From assembly GCF_001411805.1 (NCBI RefSeq), contig NZ_CP007214.1, positions 62,001-126,000 of the forward strand: 64,000 nt of DNA, read 5' to 3'. Origin of the DNA: Burkholderia plantarii. GTDB taxonomy: Bacteria; Pseudomonadota; Gammaproteobacteria; Burkholderiales; Burkholderiaceae. Below, piece by piece: positions 32,901-41,672 of this stretch (its first letter is position 1; each line of letters opens with the position of its first letter). A program made the translations under genes and the position numbers. The notes beneath the pieces were generated by a model. That model worked only from the letters and a program-made list of their open reading frames with translations, had not been told where the DNA came from and did not search any database.

Positions 32901-35489
32901 CGCGTCGCTAAGACCTAACTTCCTGGCGAACCCGAAGCTCGTCACCTCGTAGGACCGGGTGGGGGGCATGAAGGGCAAGGGAAGCGCGCGTAGACCGCTC
33001 CCGACGCCCAATCCGCGCAGAAACTCCGCCCAAAGCGCCACCTGGCCCTTGAAGGCGCGATGGCTCGTCGGCGCGAGGAGACGCTTTCGATACAAGGCAA
33101 AATCGGCGACGTCGGGCGGCGCGGAGCTGAAGAGCGCATTTAGCCGTCGGCCGAGGAGTTCTTCGGGCCAGGTTTCCGAGAAAACAGCCTCCGTCGCGTG
33201 GATCATCCCATCCGCCGTGGGAACGAGCAGGCTATAGGAGGAATCGACCTTGATGGATCTGGTTGCCTGGGCGCGACGCCAGATCGCGAATGCCCAGCGT
33301 AGACCGGCCAGAGCCTCCTCGACCGAGGCGCCCGCGTTGACCACCTGAGAGATGCGGGTGAGGACCGTTTCGCCGTCATAGGCCGAGACTTGGCCGCGCT
33401 CAAGGAACTCGCGCGCGGCGCGCAGTTCGCCGTGCCAAGGGAGCGTGCTCGCTGCGAAGGCGAAGTGGGCCGCCAGCGGCGCTGGTACGCGGAGCTGCTC
33501 GAGCGGGATCTCCGCATTCTCGCCAGACGGCCGGGTCGCGGGCGGAAAAAAGAGGGAGGGTTCGATCTGCTCGCCCTTGCGCCGCCGGCGCCGGACGCGC
33601 GGAAGCTGACCGCCGTTCTGGACGTCGCGGTGACCAGCGCGAACTGTCCCGTCATCGCATAGGATGACGGGCAAGCCGACGAGCATCTCCGGCCCCTCTT
33701 TCATGAAGGAGGGGAGATCCCGATAGAAGGCGGTCCAATGACTCGTCGCTGGGCGCTTACCCGCGCGAAGGGTGCCGGCGACCTCTGCCGCAATCCGCGC
33801 GCACTCGAGGGGCGCCAGCCGGTCGCGGAACAAATTTGGCGCGTATTGCCGAAGGAAATGCGTTAGCCGGGCCATGCGCTCAACTTTGAGCTCGGGCAGG
33901 AGCGGCGCGATCGGCGGGGATATAGTCGCGCCGTGCCTCGCGATCGCCAAAAGATCGAAGGTCGGCGACGCCTCGAAGGTGGCGCGCACCTCCCTGGGGC
34001 AGCGCCAACCGACCGAGAGCAAACCGCCCAGCGTGACGGCACATGGGATAACTTGGGCGGATCCGAACTCCTGATCGCCGAGACGCGCAATTTCCGCGGC
34101 CGAGAGGGCGGGCAAATCGAGTCGCTCGTTCGGGCTCTTCGCTGCGGTCAGGCTGGATGGGTTCGTCCAGACAAGGAGATCGACAGATGCCTTCGCCCGG
34201 GCGATCGCTGCGAGAGCCGAATGGCTGCGGCCGGCATCGCGGTCCGCCAGCCAACGCACGCTCGCGGCGGCGAGTGTGACGGCTTGGGTAAGGAGCAGGC
34301 GATTTAGCGCGACGCCGGCATCGAGGGCCTTGCGGTTCGAGGACGGGAAGAAGCTGCCGTGAAGATGTCCTTGAAAGGGCGCGGTGGCGCCCTCCCCCAT
34401 AGGCAGGAACGTGTAGAGACGAGGCGACGAGATCTCGTGATCGAGGGGCACCGCCAAGCCGACCTCACCAACGCCTGACCAATCCTTCCAACTGCTATGG
34501 AGTTGCCTGGCCGCGACGCCATCGTCGACGGCTCGCCGCATTAGCTCTTCGGGTGCATGATCGCGGACCAGTAGCCAGTGAGCTCCGCTTAGCGTGACGA
34601 TTGACGCGGCAATCGGCGCAGATGCGATCGGCTCTTCATGCCGCTTGAGTGTGAACGCCGAGGAGGTCTCGCCAGCTCGATTCCGAACCCTAGCGTCGAG
34701 CTTCGCGAGACGATCGAGAAAGAGGAGCAACGGCGCGGACTCGTCGTCCAACGCTGCGACCTCGTCCCGCGCAATCTGCAGCGAGTCCGAATCCCGAAGT
34801 GGAAGCCGAATGACGGACGAGAAGCCGCGCGCGGCATAATCTGCGATGATCGCCGGCTGCGTGCCAAGCGCGATCGGCAGGAAGAACATCGGCAGATCGG
34901 ACTGCGCGAAAGCAAGGACAGTCGGATGATTGATCCGGGAGGTCAAATCTTTGGATCGTGCGAAGGTGAAGCAATATCCCTCGAACGTGGCTACGCCACT
35001 CACGCCGAGCGCCTGCGAGTAAATCTCGGGAGAATCGCAGACATGGCTTACGCTCCGGAAACCGAGCCCCTTGTTGCCGATCGACTCCCCAGGCGGTTTG
35101 GTGGACATGCCGATGCGTGAAAGCGCGACCACATTGTCGTGGGTGAACGGCTTTCCGCGATTCGCGACATAGAGCGTGCCGAAATCGCCCTCGTCTTCGA
35201 CCAGGAGCACCTCTATCTGACCATTATGCTGGCCTCGCTCATGGACGTCGTTGGCGTTCTGAACGAGCTCGATCAGGAACCGACCATGATAGTCGGCCGC
35301 CGTGTGCTCAGCGACGCTTTTATTCTGGGCGTAGACGTCGTCGAGATAGACGCCGGTGGTCACGTTGATCGTCCCTGCAAACGCCTGCAGCTTGTCATTC
35401 GCAAGACGATCGATCTGATCGGCGGGCGTTAGGGCCTCGTCGTGTGCCGCCGCAACAACGGCAGAAGTGAAATCAACAGCGCTTACCAA
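29943..35489 (-). CDS. Giant sacsin/HSP90-like ATPase with C-terminal DUF3883 nuclease-like domain
   Basis: 1848 aa. The N-terminal domain has the GHKL ATP-binding motifs: ELVQNANDV (74-82) and IGNKGLGFRSVSHV (137-150), as in sacsin and other HSP90-like ATPases. The last 145 residues start KKDMIGRLGELVVYHWL and contain LGYDFELKHDRRTWLIEVKSS (about 1754-1774). That D...E-x-K arrangement fits DUF3883 (NO VEIN C-terminal), a PD-(D/E)xK-like fold. About 1,450 residues lie between with no repeat or other motif I recognise. The start is a TTG at 35489 after a GTGGGGG site; an ATG 16 nt upstream is out of frame. A single-gene ATPase-nuclease in accessory DNA suggests a phage- or plasmid-defence role (inference). 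Confidence 0.88.
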   Translation of the reverse strand: MVSAVDFTSAVVAAAHDEALTPADQIDRLANDKLQAFAGTINVTTGVYLDDVYAQNKSVAEHTAADYHGRFLIELVQNANDVHERGQHNGQIEVLLVEDEGDFGTLYVANRGKPFTHDNVVALSRIGMSTKPPGESIGNKGLGFRSVSHVCDSPEIYSQALGVSGVATFEGYCFTFARSKDLTSRINHPTVLAFAQSDLPMFFLPIALGTQPAIIADYAARGFSSVIRLPLRDSDSLQIARDEVAALDDESAPLLLFLDRLAKLDARVRNRAGETSSAFTLKRHEEPIASAPIAASIVTLSGAHWLLVRDHAPEELMRRAVDDGVAARQLHSSWKDWSGVGEVGLAVPLDHEISSPRLYTFLPMGEGATAPFQGHLHGSFFPSSNRKALDAGVALNRLLLTQAVTLAAASVRWLADRDAGRSHSALAAIARAKASVDLLVWTNPSSLTAAKSPNERLDLPALSAAEIARLGDQEFGSAQVIPCAVTLGGLLSVGWRCPREVRATFEASPTFDLLAIARHGATISPPIAPLLPELKVERMARLTHFLRQYAPNLFRDRLAPLECARIAAEVAGTLRAGKRPATSHWTAFYRDLPSFMKEGPEMLVGLPVILCDDGTVRAGHRDVQNGGQLPRVRRRRRKGEQIEPSLFFPPATRPSGENAEIPLEQLRVPAPLAAHFAFAASTLPWHGELRAAREFLERGQVSAYDGETVLTRISQVVNAGASVEEALAGLRWAFAIWRRAQATRSIKVDSSYSLLVPTADGMIHATEAVFSETWPEELLGRRLNALFSSAPPDVADFALYRKRLLAPTSHRAFKGQVALWAEFLRGLGVGSGLRALPLPFMPPTRSYEVTSFGFARKLGLSDAAIADWKRDVSKFNKESLSHTYSTNYKFANALWHLPGQSDHERFSDDCREIYAGLVIEWLAGAGKELLRGDLRHEHYPNDQYPWSTPAGAFVRSSAWLPADDPSSEGPVRHFYRPSDVWVSSNERFPFYLRQVAVTIGKIIDRRQPDALKMLRIYGHLRVLNDPTTAIEQARFLASQYAAGAVRPHYEQQLANLYNATWKVIADKHAGDAQATGKAANDMPILVRRRADLAVTIANKETAPLYVRDSDDDLAPSLVASIDGLLLDIKGVDRARVGAAAEALFGKKVSRLSTMRYDVKIDDVALDDIETSETVLDQCPWLRVMLAVAMEGLRGTDAGQLPSDRGLVLERLGNIALVAAEDVAFEINDQRITAPGDRPAYVFRRSDRPTLVVTRIGDPLTWNGLQLCLPAICEAIDLSPVANGMRLLAHELASVGEEIDEVGLNEDVISRLGRTLQLEDGSVASIQHLVGERVDHRMPWIRAAIHYGSGPEALNDCDRLEVEHGADPARLLAELMRLITAASTDADALLKACRQAQSAAQFSELLDFDFARFNESLAATGSDPLTYPAVHASQLLNYIVEHEVSILEALRNAAAPTLETFTPAPEYAQRRDGLRLMKAEPAWLTLYHFVPEAVLEEHVARWLEGAGAPAIGANPHGLPDLADVRSANLSAISRFATAATPIVRAWWKGPASSIPDYWREAKAAEQHIRAKLDATGAVDVKPMDECVLIAWCVKLGLWPNGMDPTLDRDALGIGADAIDAAAKEAQREKEERAAKARSVRINDLDVDPEHADWTEISAEIAARLSKQVKSARLGTPTELALLEKPTNKPPTNRNPRDVPPGPDRTPQAKKDMIGRLGELVVYHWLKNRFRNQDIDKAWVSRFGALQKGKAWSDDLGYDFELKHDRRTWLIEVKSSQGDRCQFEMGESEVRAARKAARVRSGQHYVVIYVANPATSSATRIDILPNPMSEEADGILRLLGEGARFWFRPK

Positions 35490-35814
35490 GCTGCCCCCAC
35501 GTCATGATTGCCTCTTCAACTGCTAACCTAAAGCTATGAGCGATCATAGCTTAGGATGATGTTGGAGTTCATTTGTTGCTGCGTTGCCGAGCAGAGACAA
35601 AGGGTTTGCCGTTCTCGAAACCGAGCAATCCAAGATAAACAAGGCATTTTTTATGAATTGACCATGCAACAACGCGACACCTTCTGTCCGTCGCTGGGAG
35701 ATCAAGGCATCAAACCGGCCAGGATGGAGCGAATTACTGGCAAGAGTCAACCAAGGGTCAACCGACATCTGAATGGCAAAAACAGCTAGTCGAATTCGCG
35801 AACTGTAGAGACGA
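35490..35814 (+). other. Short region with a possible small + strand gene
   Basis: An open frame at 35556-35789 (77 aa, ending ITGKSQPRVNRHLNGKNS, which recalls a helix-turn-helix recognition helix) finishes 25 bp before a strong terminator. This supports a transcript, but the start is uncertain and no family is evident. Confidence 0.35.
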
Positions 35815-35844
35815 GAAAGCGGCTGTAGCCGCTTTCTTCTTTTC
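35815..35844 (+). terminator. Rho-independent terminator
   Basis: GAAAGCGGCT, loop GT, AGCCGCTTTC, then TTCTTTT. The 10-bp stem plus T-tract points to the + strand. It probably ends the small frame at 35556-35789. Confidence 0.8.
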
Positions 35845-36233
35845 GACTGTTTCATTGTCACATTCGAGCTGTCATCATCCTGCAGCTTAACGACAAGATC
35901 GGACCCAGGAGTGGAAAGAAAGCCGAACACGTGGTGACAGGCAGCGCGCCGGTTGCGCTCCCTGCACGGCTCCGCTCTCGTGATGTGTAGTAGGTCATAA
36001 CGTGGCGCATAACGACGTGTTGACGTGGCCGCCGTATGACTACTTTGAACCCGCGAGCGGTCATGCGAAGCCAGTTCCTCCCATTGACCGCGATGGGTCG
36101 GATCGAGTCCTCCGCGCTTCTCCAGAGCGGCCATTCGATTTCGCGGGCACGCGCCATCGCCGACGGCAGTTGCCCCTGCCTGCCTCGCCACTCGCAGCGG
36201 CCGACCACTGCGGATCGAAGCCGACACCCGCTT
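35845..36233. other. Spacer with no supported gene
   Basis: About 390 bp. The frames on both strands overlap each other and lack ribosome sites. I see nothing definite here. Confidence 0.4.
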
Positions 36234-36959
36234 CTATTCCACCTCGGCGGCCGGCCTTTTACGGCGCGGCGGCCTCGGCGCCGGGGTGCCTCGATAGGCC
36301 TCGGGCGGTAGCAACGACAGGAACGTCCGAGCCTGTTCCGGGTCCGTGCAGCTGAGCCAGTCATCGTACTGGTCGGGCAGCAAGATCACGACGCCGCGCT
36401 TTTCGTTGGGGGAGCCTTCCCCCTCGAGATGTCGGTGGAACTGGCTCAGGAACGGGTGACCATCCGCGTTGACGGTCAGCATCGTGAAGCCGTAGGTGAC
36501 GGCGCCATCAGGCTCCGGCCACGGCTTCCACAGCCCGGCCACGGCGCACGGCGCGCCGCTGGCCAGCTCGATCCCCCATCGCTCCGATTTGTCCTTCAGG
36601 ACCTTGCGCACCAGGTCGGCGCGGTTCGGCCCATCGAGATCGGGGAGTGGTGGATACCGCGGCTCATAGATGACCTCCGCCGGCACGATAGCAAAACGGC
36701 ACGCGTGCCACGAATCCTTGAAGCTGGCTTTCTGTCCGACCGTCTCGCTGCGCGCGTTCATCGTGTCGAACTTGAACTTGCCGATCTTCGACTGCGGCCG
36801 GATTCCGAAGCTGCCCAGCAGCGATTCGCGATCGCCCCCGGCGCCGCGGCGGATTAACGGCGCGGGGTAGTCGCAGTAGACCTCGGCCGGCCATTCACCG
36901 TCCGGCGGTGCGGACTCGAAGCGCTCGGCGTACCGGCTCCTGCTGGTGGCCACGAAGTT
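36234..36959 (-). pseudogene. SRAP (HMCES/YedK-like) protein, 5' end lost to an IS110-family insertion
   Basis: The frame encodes NFVATSRSRYAERF, then EVYCDYPAPLIRR, CRFAIVPAEVIYEP, ELASGAPCAVAGLWKPW, TMLTVNADGHPFLSQFH and KRGVVILLPDQYDDWL, the whole SRAP domain in order. Family members start MC-T-N-F, with Cys2 as the catalytic residue that crosslinks to abasic sites in single-stranded DNA. Here the sequence breaks exactly before NF, and the upstream DNA belongs to the adjacent IS, so the catalytic Cys is gone. A GTG at 36953 could still start a 239-aa protein, but it would be inactive. Confidence 0.8.
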
Positions 36960-38093
36960 CGATGGGATGAACGCCGCTGCGCACTGAGCGCATCATACGC
37001 GTGCGGTACTTCTGAACGGAGGCAGCTATGAATCCCATCCCTGTGGGAGTCGATATCGGCAAGAACGTCTTCCAGATCCACTACATTGCGCCCGGGAGCG
37101 GCGAAATCGTCAACAAACCGCTCAAGCGCGCCAACTTTCTCGAATACTTCGCCAACCTAGAGCCCTGCCTGATTGGCATGGAGGCATGCGGGGGCTCCCA
37201 ACACTGGGCGCGATCGCTCAGCAAGCTCGGGCACAAGGTCCGTCTCATGGCCCCGCGCTTTGCCAAGGCATTCAACATCGGTAACAAGAACGACGCGGCG
37301 GATGCACGAGCAATCTGGCTTGCAGTCCAGCAGCCCGGCAACAAGGTAGCAGTGAAGAGCGAGGCTCAACAGGCCGTGCTGGCCCTGCATCGGCTGCGCC
37401 AGCAACTCGTGAAGTTCCGCACCTCCCAGATCAATTGCATCCGCGGACTCTTAGGCGAATACGGCGAAGTCATGCCGGCAAGCCGGCGCGCCTTCGACGC
37501 AAATATCGCCGCAGTCTTAGACCGAGTCAGCCAGCATGTCGCAGCTCCGTTGATCGATACACTCCGCGAACAGTGGTCGGCCTTGACGCACCTGGACGAA
37601 CAGATCGCGCGCATCGAGCAAAGGCTCAAACAATGGATGAGCACCGACTCGAGCGCGCAAGCGGTCGGCGCCATTCCGGGTGTTGGCTTGCTGACCGCCA
37701 CCGCTGCGGTCGCCACGATCGGCGACGCATCGGCGTACAAGTCCGGCCGTGAGTTCGCCGCGTCGATCGGTCTCGTACCGAGGCAAGTTGGCTCGGGCGG
37801 GCGAACGACACTGCTCGGGATCAGCAAACGGGGCGACGCTTATCTACGCACCCTCCTCGTGCATTGCGCGAGAGTCATCAGCGTGCAGCTCCGATCCAAG
37901 CATCCGTGGATTGAACAGTTGCTGAAGCGACGACCGTATAACGTAGCGATTGTCGCACTGGCCAACAAACTGGCGCGCGTCATCTGGGCCGTGCTCGCTC
38001 GCGGCAGACCGTATCAACAAGATTTTGTCAGCACCAAGCCGGCATAGCCTGGCAGGAATCGTCAACGACAGAGGAGTGAACTTCATCCGATCG
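36960..38093 (+). mobile_element. IS110-family insertion sequence
   Basis: Left end CGATGGGATGAA at about 36960; right end TTCATCCGATCG at about 38082-38093, an inverted pair with one mismatch. The left end is fixed by the break in the SRAP gene. The missing SRAP 5' end is not found on the right side, so DNA was lost or rearranged after insertion. Confidence 0.65.
37028..38047 (+). CDS. IS110-family transposase
   Basis: 339 aa. The N-terminal RuvC-like DEDD domain begins GVDIGKNVFQIH (first Asp), continues with CLIGMEACGGSQHWAR (Glu) and ends NKNDAADARAIW (Asp pair). The C-terminal domain has AVGAIPGVGLLTATAAVA, then FAASIGLVPRQVGSGGRTTLLGISKRGDAYLRTLLVH, the transposase_20 motif with its Ser. 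Full length, so probably active. AGGAGGCAG-like purines lie upstream. Confidence 0.93.
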   Translation: MNPIPVGVDIGKNVFQIHYIAPGSGEIVNKPLKRANFLEYFANLEPCLIGMEACGGSQHWARSLSKLGHKVRLMAPRFAKAFNIGNKNDAADARAIWLAVQQPGNKVAVKSEAQQAVLALHRLRQQLVKFRTSQINCIRGLLGEYGEVMPASRRAFDANIAAVLDRVSQHVAAPLIDTLREQWSALTHLDEQIARIEQRLKQWMSTDSSAQAVGAIPGVGLLTATAAVATIGDASAYKSGREFAASIGLVPRQVGSGGRTTLLGISKRGDAYLRTLLVHCARVISVQLRSKHPWIEQLLKRRPYNVAIVALANKLARVIWAVLARGRPYQQDFVSTKPA

Positions 38094-38681
38094 CTCGGCG
38101 TAACAGAAGGAGATGACAGGACAGGTTGGACCGTGACTCGCTAAACCTGAGTGTGTACTGGCGCTTCGAGCGCGAAAGTTCGTATAGGAGCGAGTCAGCG
38201 GTTCTCATCGTGGCCCGCGACAGCATCCACGTCGCAACAAGGCCGAATATACGTACGCGATCCGGCTTTTCCGTCCTACCCTTCTCCATTTTTGGAGCGC
38301 TATCGACCGCACTCGATACTTGATGCATCAGGGTCACTTACCTTCGCCCGCTCTTGGCAGGTGGGGGAATTCGTGCTGCGAAAATTTGCTCCTCGCCCGT
38401 GACGTAGGTGGTTGGTTTGACCGTGATCCGCTAAACCTGAGTATGCACTGGCGCTCACAGCACGATAATTCGACAAGGAGCGGGCTCACGGCAGTTGGCT
38501 GCTTCCGACCCGAAGCGGTCGATCGTAAGCTCGCGCTCCCTTTGTCGCTTTTTGAAGTACTGCAGTCATCCGACCGTCGGTCTTTTTGGTCAGGCATCGT
38601 CCAACACGGTCAACAGCGCGGCAGAACCTTATCGACTTGACGTACACCGAGCTCCGAGTCATTGGATGCGAGGAAGCCGCA
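38094..38681. repeat. Degenerate intergenic repeats
   Basis: GACCGTGAYYCGCTAAACCTGAGT occurs at about 38130-38153 and again at about 38420-38443, each followed by similar sequence (TGYACTGGCGCT), giving two diverged copies of a roughly 290-bp unit. No gene supported. Confidence 0.6.
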
Positions 38682-39323
38682 TCAGAGAGAGATTGCACCG
38701 GAAGCCGCTCGTATTGCCGCAGCAATCTCGTCTTCGCCGCGTCCCCCATTGATGGCAATGCTTTCCCCAAAGACAAAGTGAGGAACCGAACGGACACCGG
38801 CACCGGCCGACCTGGCCGCTTCCTGCTCGACGCGGCGGTGCTGTTCAGGATCAAGTGCGATGGCACGCGCCTGGTTGCGGTCGAAACCGTAGTCGGCTGC
38901 GATGTCGGCCAATACATCCGCGTCGGAAATATTCTTCGCTTTGATGAAGTATGCGTCAGTGATTGCAACGGCGAGCCTGTGCTGCGTGTCACGCCCAGCG
39001 GCTGCCAGAATCACGGCATGAGCAGCTTGGGTCGGATACGCCCAGAGCTGGCGGCCAAGATCTAGTGAGAAACCCGAAGCGCGAGCTTCTCTCTCGGGGC
39101 GAGCAAAGGCCACTTTCGGATCGGTTATGCCGTAGCGCGAACGCAGCAAGTCGGGAATATAGAGGCCCCCCGCCGGCGCATCGGGCAGCAGCAAGACGGG
39201 ATGCTGCCGGATATCAACGACCAGGTCGGGAAAACGCTCCGCCAGCACTTTGTCGAGACGGTGATGCCCGACGATGCACCACGGGCATGTGATTTCAGTA
39301 TAGAGGTCTATTTGCATAACCAT
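38682..39323 (-). CDS. DsbA-family (FrnE-like) thiol oxidoreductase
   Basis: 213 aa. The N-terminal EITCPWCIVGHHRLDKVL carries the redox CxxC (CPWC) of the thioredoxin-fold FrnE/DsbA family. A helical insert follows, and the cis-Pro loop AGVRSVPHFVFGE lies near the C-terminus. No signal peptide, so cytoplasmic, as for FrnE; likely a disulfide isomerase or oxidoreductase in stress response. The first of four minus-strand redox genes to end, probably with the SDR gene upstream (24-bp gap). Start 39323 or 39317; the ribosome site is weak. Confidence 0.85.
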   Translation of the reverse strand: MVMQIDLYTEITCPWCIVGHHRLDKVLAERFPDLVVDIRQHPVLLLPDAPAGGLYIPDLLRSRYGITDPKVAFARPEREARASGFSLDLGRQLWAYPTQAAHAVILAAAGRDTQHRLAVAITDAYFIKAKNISDADVLADIAADYGFDRNQARAIALDPEQHRRVEQEAARSAGAGVRSVPHFVFGESIAINGGRGEDEIAAAIRAASGAISL

Positions 39324-39346
39324 GTTCTGGCGGTCTGATCTGCACG

Positions 39347-40258
39347 CTATGCATTTGAAGGTAGCTCGGCATCGATTCTGGTCAATTGAACCGATACGTC
39401 CCACAGTCGTCTTGCGAGTTCTGGATTCCGCGCGTCCTGAGACGGAGTGCATTCACCAGAGGGACCTCGCAATTCGGAAGTTTTCGTCGGCCCGTAATAG
39501 CCGCCGCACTTTATTTGTCCGGTCGCCGCTTGCAATGCGCCCCACGCGCCCTGAGCCGGCGTGTTGAAAAACAGGCCGATCAATGACATTGCGATGTTGC
39601 CCCACCAGCTATCGCGCGCAAGGTTGGTTCCAGCAAGACCCGGGTGGCAGGCCAAAGCCGTAACCGCTATCCCCGCCGCCCGCAGTCGCCGATCCAGCTC
39701 AAAGACAAAAAGCAGATTCGCAAGCTTGCTGGCTGCATAGCGAGGCATCCACTCGTAACTCTTCTCCGCATCAAGATCGTCCCATTCGATCTTCGCGCTC
39801 TTGTGCAGACCGCTGCTCGTGACAACGATGCGCGACCCGGATGTTTCCGTGAGCCTGGGCAACATGAGCACGGTGAACGCAAAGCAGCCAAGATGATTGA
39901 CGCCGAATGTCAGCTCGAAGCCTTGCACCGTGCGCTTCAGCTTCGGCCCTTGCACGCCCGCATTATTGATGAGCGCGTCGATGCGCGGTTCCTTTTCGGC
40001 CAGTTTTGCTGCGTTCCGCACGCTCGTCAGGTCTGCGAGGTCAAGCGGCAGGAATGCAAGATTCGCTTCGGGGGTCATCAGACGAATCCGGCTAATGGCA
40101 GCTTCCGCCTTCGCCGCGTCGCGGCACGCGAGAAGCACCCTGGCTCGCCGTGCCGCCAACGTACTCGCTATTTCAAGGCCTATGCCGGTGTTGGCGCCGG
40201 TGACGATAAAGGTCTTGCCTGATTGATCGGGTACATCGGCATTGGTGAATCCGCTCAT
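39347..40258 (-). CDS. Short-chain dehydrogenase/reductase
   Basis: 303 aa Rossmann protein. NAD(P)-binding TGANTGIG near residue 20, structural NNAG near 98, SS-strand VVTSSG, and catalytic YAASK. Length and the segment following the active site (WWGNIAMSL) fit the retinol-dehydrogenase-like SDRs. Substrate not predictable. Lies between the NmrA-like and DsbA-like genes on the same strand. Confidence 0.88.
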   Translation of the reverse strand: MSGFTNADVPDQSGKTFIVTGANTGIGLEIASTLAARRARVLLACRDAAKAEAAISRIRLMTPEANLAFLPLDLADLTSVRNAAKLAEKEPRIDALINNAGVQGPKLKRTVQGFELTFGVNHLGCFAFTVLMLPRLTETSGSRIVVTSSGLHKSAKIEWDDLDAEKSYEWMPRYAASKLANLLFVFELDRRLRAAGIAVTALACHPGLAGTNLARDSWWGNIAMSLIGLFFNTPAQGAWGALQAATGQIKCGGYYGPTKTSELRGPSGECTPSQDARNPELARRLWDVSVQLTRIDAELPSNA

Positions 40259-40287
40259 GGCGTGAACCGTGTCGAGACGTTATTGCG

Positions 40288-40941
40288 TCAATGGTTAGCG
40301 ATGCCTGGCGCGGCGCGCACGAACTTCCTGTCGGTCACCTGTTCGACCAGGAACTTCGCAAGGTTGCCTCTGGAGAGCTTCGTGCCGAGTCTGGTTTTTC
40401 CGTACCAGCCCACATCCACGCGGCCATCGGCGGGACCATCCTTTAGGTTCGGAATGCGTACCAGTGTCCAGTCCAGGTCCGAATTGGCGATCAATTCGCC
40501 AGTCGCGTTGATGTCCTCATACCCCTTGCGCGCGATAACCTTGAACAACAGCGCGAACGCATGGGTTTTGAAGGCAAAACCATCCTTGGGATCACGATAG
40601 GCAGCCGTAGAAATCTGGATAAGACGGCGCCCGCCCGCGTGCTTCATCGCGGCGATGACGTTGGTCAAGCCGCGCATGATCGGCTTATCGCCCTGCACCT
40701 TGAGACTGTTGGGACCCAGGGCGCTGATGACCGCATCGGCACCCTGGACGCACTTCGCAATGGCACGCTGGTCTTTGAGGTCGCCGACAACCATTTCCAC
40801 CCTTGCCGCGAACGGCGCGAGTTTCTTGGCGTCGCGCGTATAGACCGACAGTTTGTAGCCCTGCGTCAAGGCTTCCTCGATGATGTGCCTTCCGGTCGGC
40901 CCGGTCGCACCGAACAGTGCGATGGTTTTCTTCCCGGCCAT
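40288..40941 (-). CDS. NmrA/biliverdin-reductase-B-like NAD(P)-binding protein
   Basis: 217 aa. Starts MAGKKTIALFGATGPTGRHI, the GxTGxTG NAD(P) motif of atypical SDRs. VVGDLKDQ and DAVISALGPN follow, both typical of this group. No catalytic YxxxK is obvious. Likely a flavin, quinone or redox-sensing reductase. Ends 29 bp before the SDR gene; probably co-transcribed with the azoreductase 4 bp upstream. Confidence 0.85.
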   Translation of the reverse strand: MAGKKTIALFGATGPTGRHIIEEALTQGYKLSVYTRDAKKLAPFAARVEMVVGDLKDQRAIAKCVQGADAVISALGPNSLKVQGDKPIMRGLTNVIAAMKHAGGRRLIQISTAAYRDPKDGFAFKTHAFALLFKVIARKGYEDINATGELIANSDLDWTLVRIPNLKDGPADGRVDVGWYGKTRLGTKLSRGNLAKFLVEQVTDRKFVRAAPGIANH

Positions 40942-40945
40942 GAGG

Positions 40946-41563
40946 TCACGCCGCCTTCGCCAACAAGGCTTTGATGGCCGCTTCGGTGTTGGCGATTGCG
41001 GTGTTCACCGCATCGGGGCCGAAAACCGTGCCCTCGACACGCACCACCTTAACGTCGGTCAGGCCGATGAAACCAAGCAGATGCAGCAGATAGTTGGTCT
41101 GAAAGTCGAACGGTGCCCAAGCACCTTCCGAAAACACGCCTCCGGTAGCGGTAACGAGATAGACCTGCTTGCCGGTCAGCAGCCCCTTCGGCCCAGTATC
41201 GCTGTAGCCGAAGGTGACGCGCGGCCAGGTGACGTGATCGAACCAAGCCTTGAGCTGCGAGGGCAGACCGAAGTTGATCATGCCCGAACCGAGCACGATC
41301 ACATCGGCGACCTTCAACTCATCGACCAACTCTTGCGCGACCTTCACCGCCTCGACCTGTTCCGGTGTGCGATCTTCGGGTGCCGTGACCCGGCCCTGGA
41401 TGTAGGCCGGCGCGATGTGCGGCGGCGGATTCGCGGCAAGGTCGCGCACGGCCAGCGGACCGCCCGAGCGGGCCTGGATACCATCGGCGATTTCGGTGGC
41501 AAAGCGGGTGGAAAGGCTGTCGGGCCCGCGCGGGCTGGAAGTGATCAGTAGGGTGTGGCTCAC
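40946..41563 (-). CDS. azoR: FMN-dependent NADH-azoreductase
   Basis: 205 aa flavodoxin-like protein: [18 protein letters not shown] at the N-terminus (phosphate loop), [31 protein letters not shown] (FMN isoalloxazine loop) and [11 protein letters not shown], the standard AzoR pattern. It reduces azo compounds and quinones with NADH. First gene of the minus-strand redox set, divergent from the HxlR regulator, and presumably under its control through the operator at 41591-41615. Confidence 0.92.
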   Translation of the reverse strand: MSHTLLITSSPRGPDSLSTRFATEIADGIQARSGGPLAVRDLAANPPPHIAPAYIQGRVTAPEDRTPEQVEAVKVAQELVDELKVADVIVLGSGMINFGLPSQLKAWFDHVTWPRVTFGYSDTGPKGLLTGKQVYLVTATGGVFSEGAWAPFDFQTNYLLHLLGFIGLTDVKVVRVEGTVFGPDAVNTAIANTEAAIKALLAKAA

Positions 41564-41590
41564 GGCGGCTCCAAGGTATAAAAAGAGAAC

Positions 41591-41615
41591 TAAGTAAGAT
41601 ATCGACTCTTACTTA
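41591..41615. promoter_or_regulatory. Operator palindrome between azoR and the HxlR gene
   Basis: TAAGTAAGA, 7-nt spacer, TCTTACTTA: a perfect 9-bp inverted repeat in the divergent intergenic region. Size and position fit the binding site of a dimeric winged-helix HxlR regulator. Confidence 0.75.
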
Positions 41616-41672
41616 CCAATTCATACAAAGGATGGTATGGTTCCTGCCGTTTCCCCACAAGAAGGCACACGC

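Noticed and set aside
35544..36227. 227-aa minus-strand frame
   Set aside because: Crosses the strong terminator at 35815, lacks a ribosome site and resembles no protein; left as spacer.
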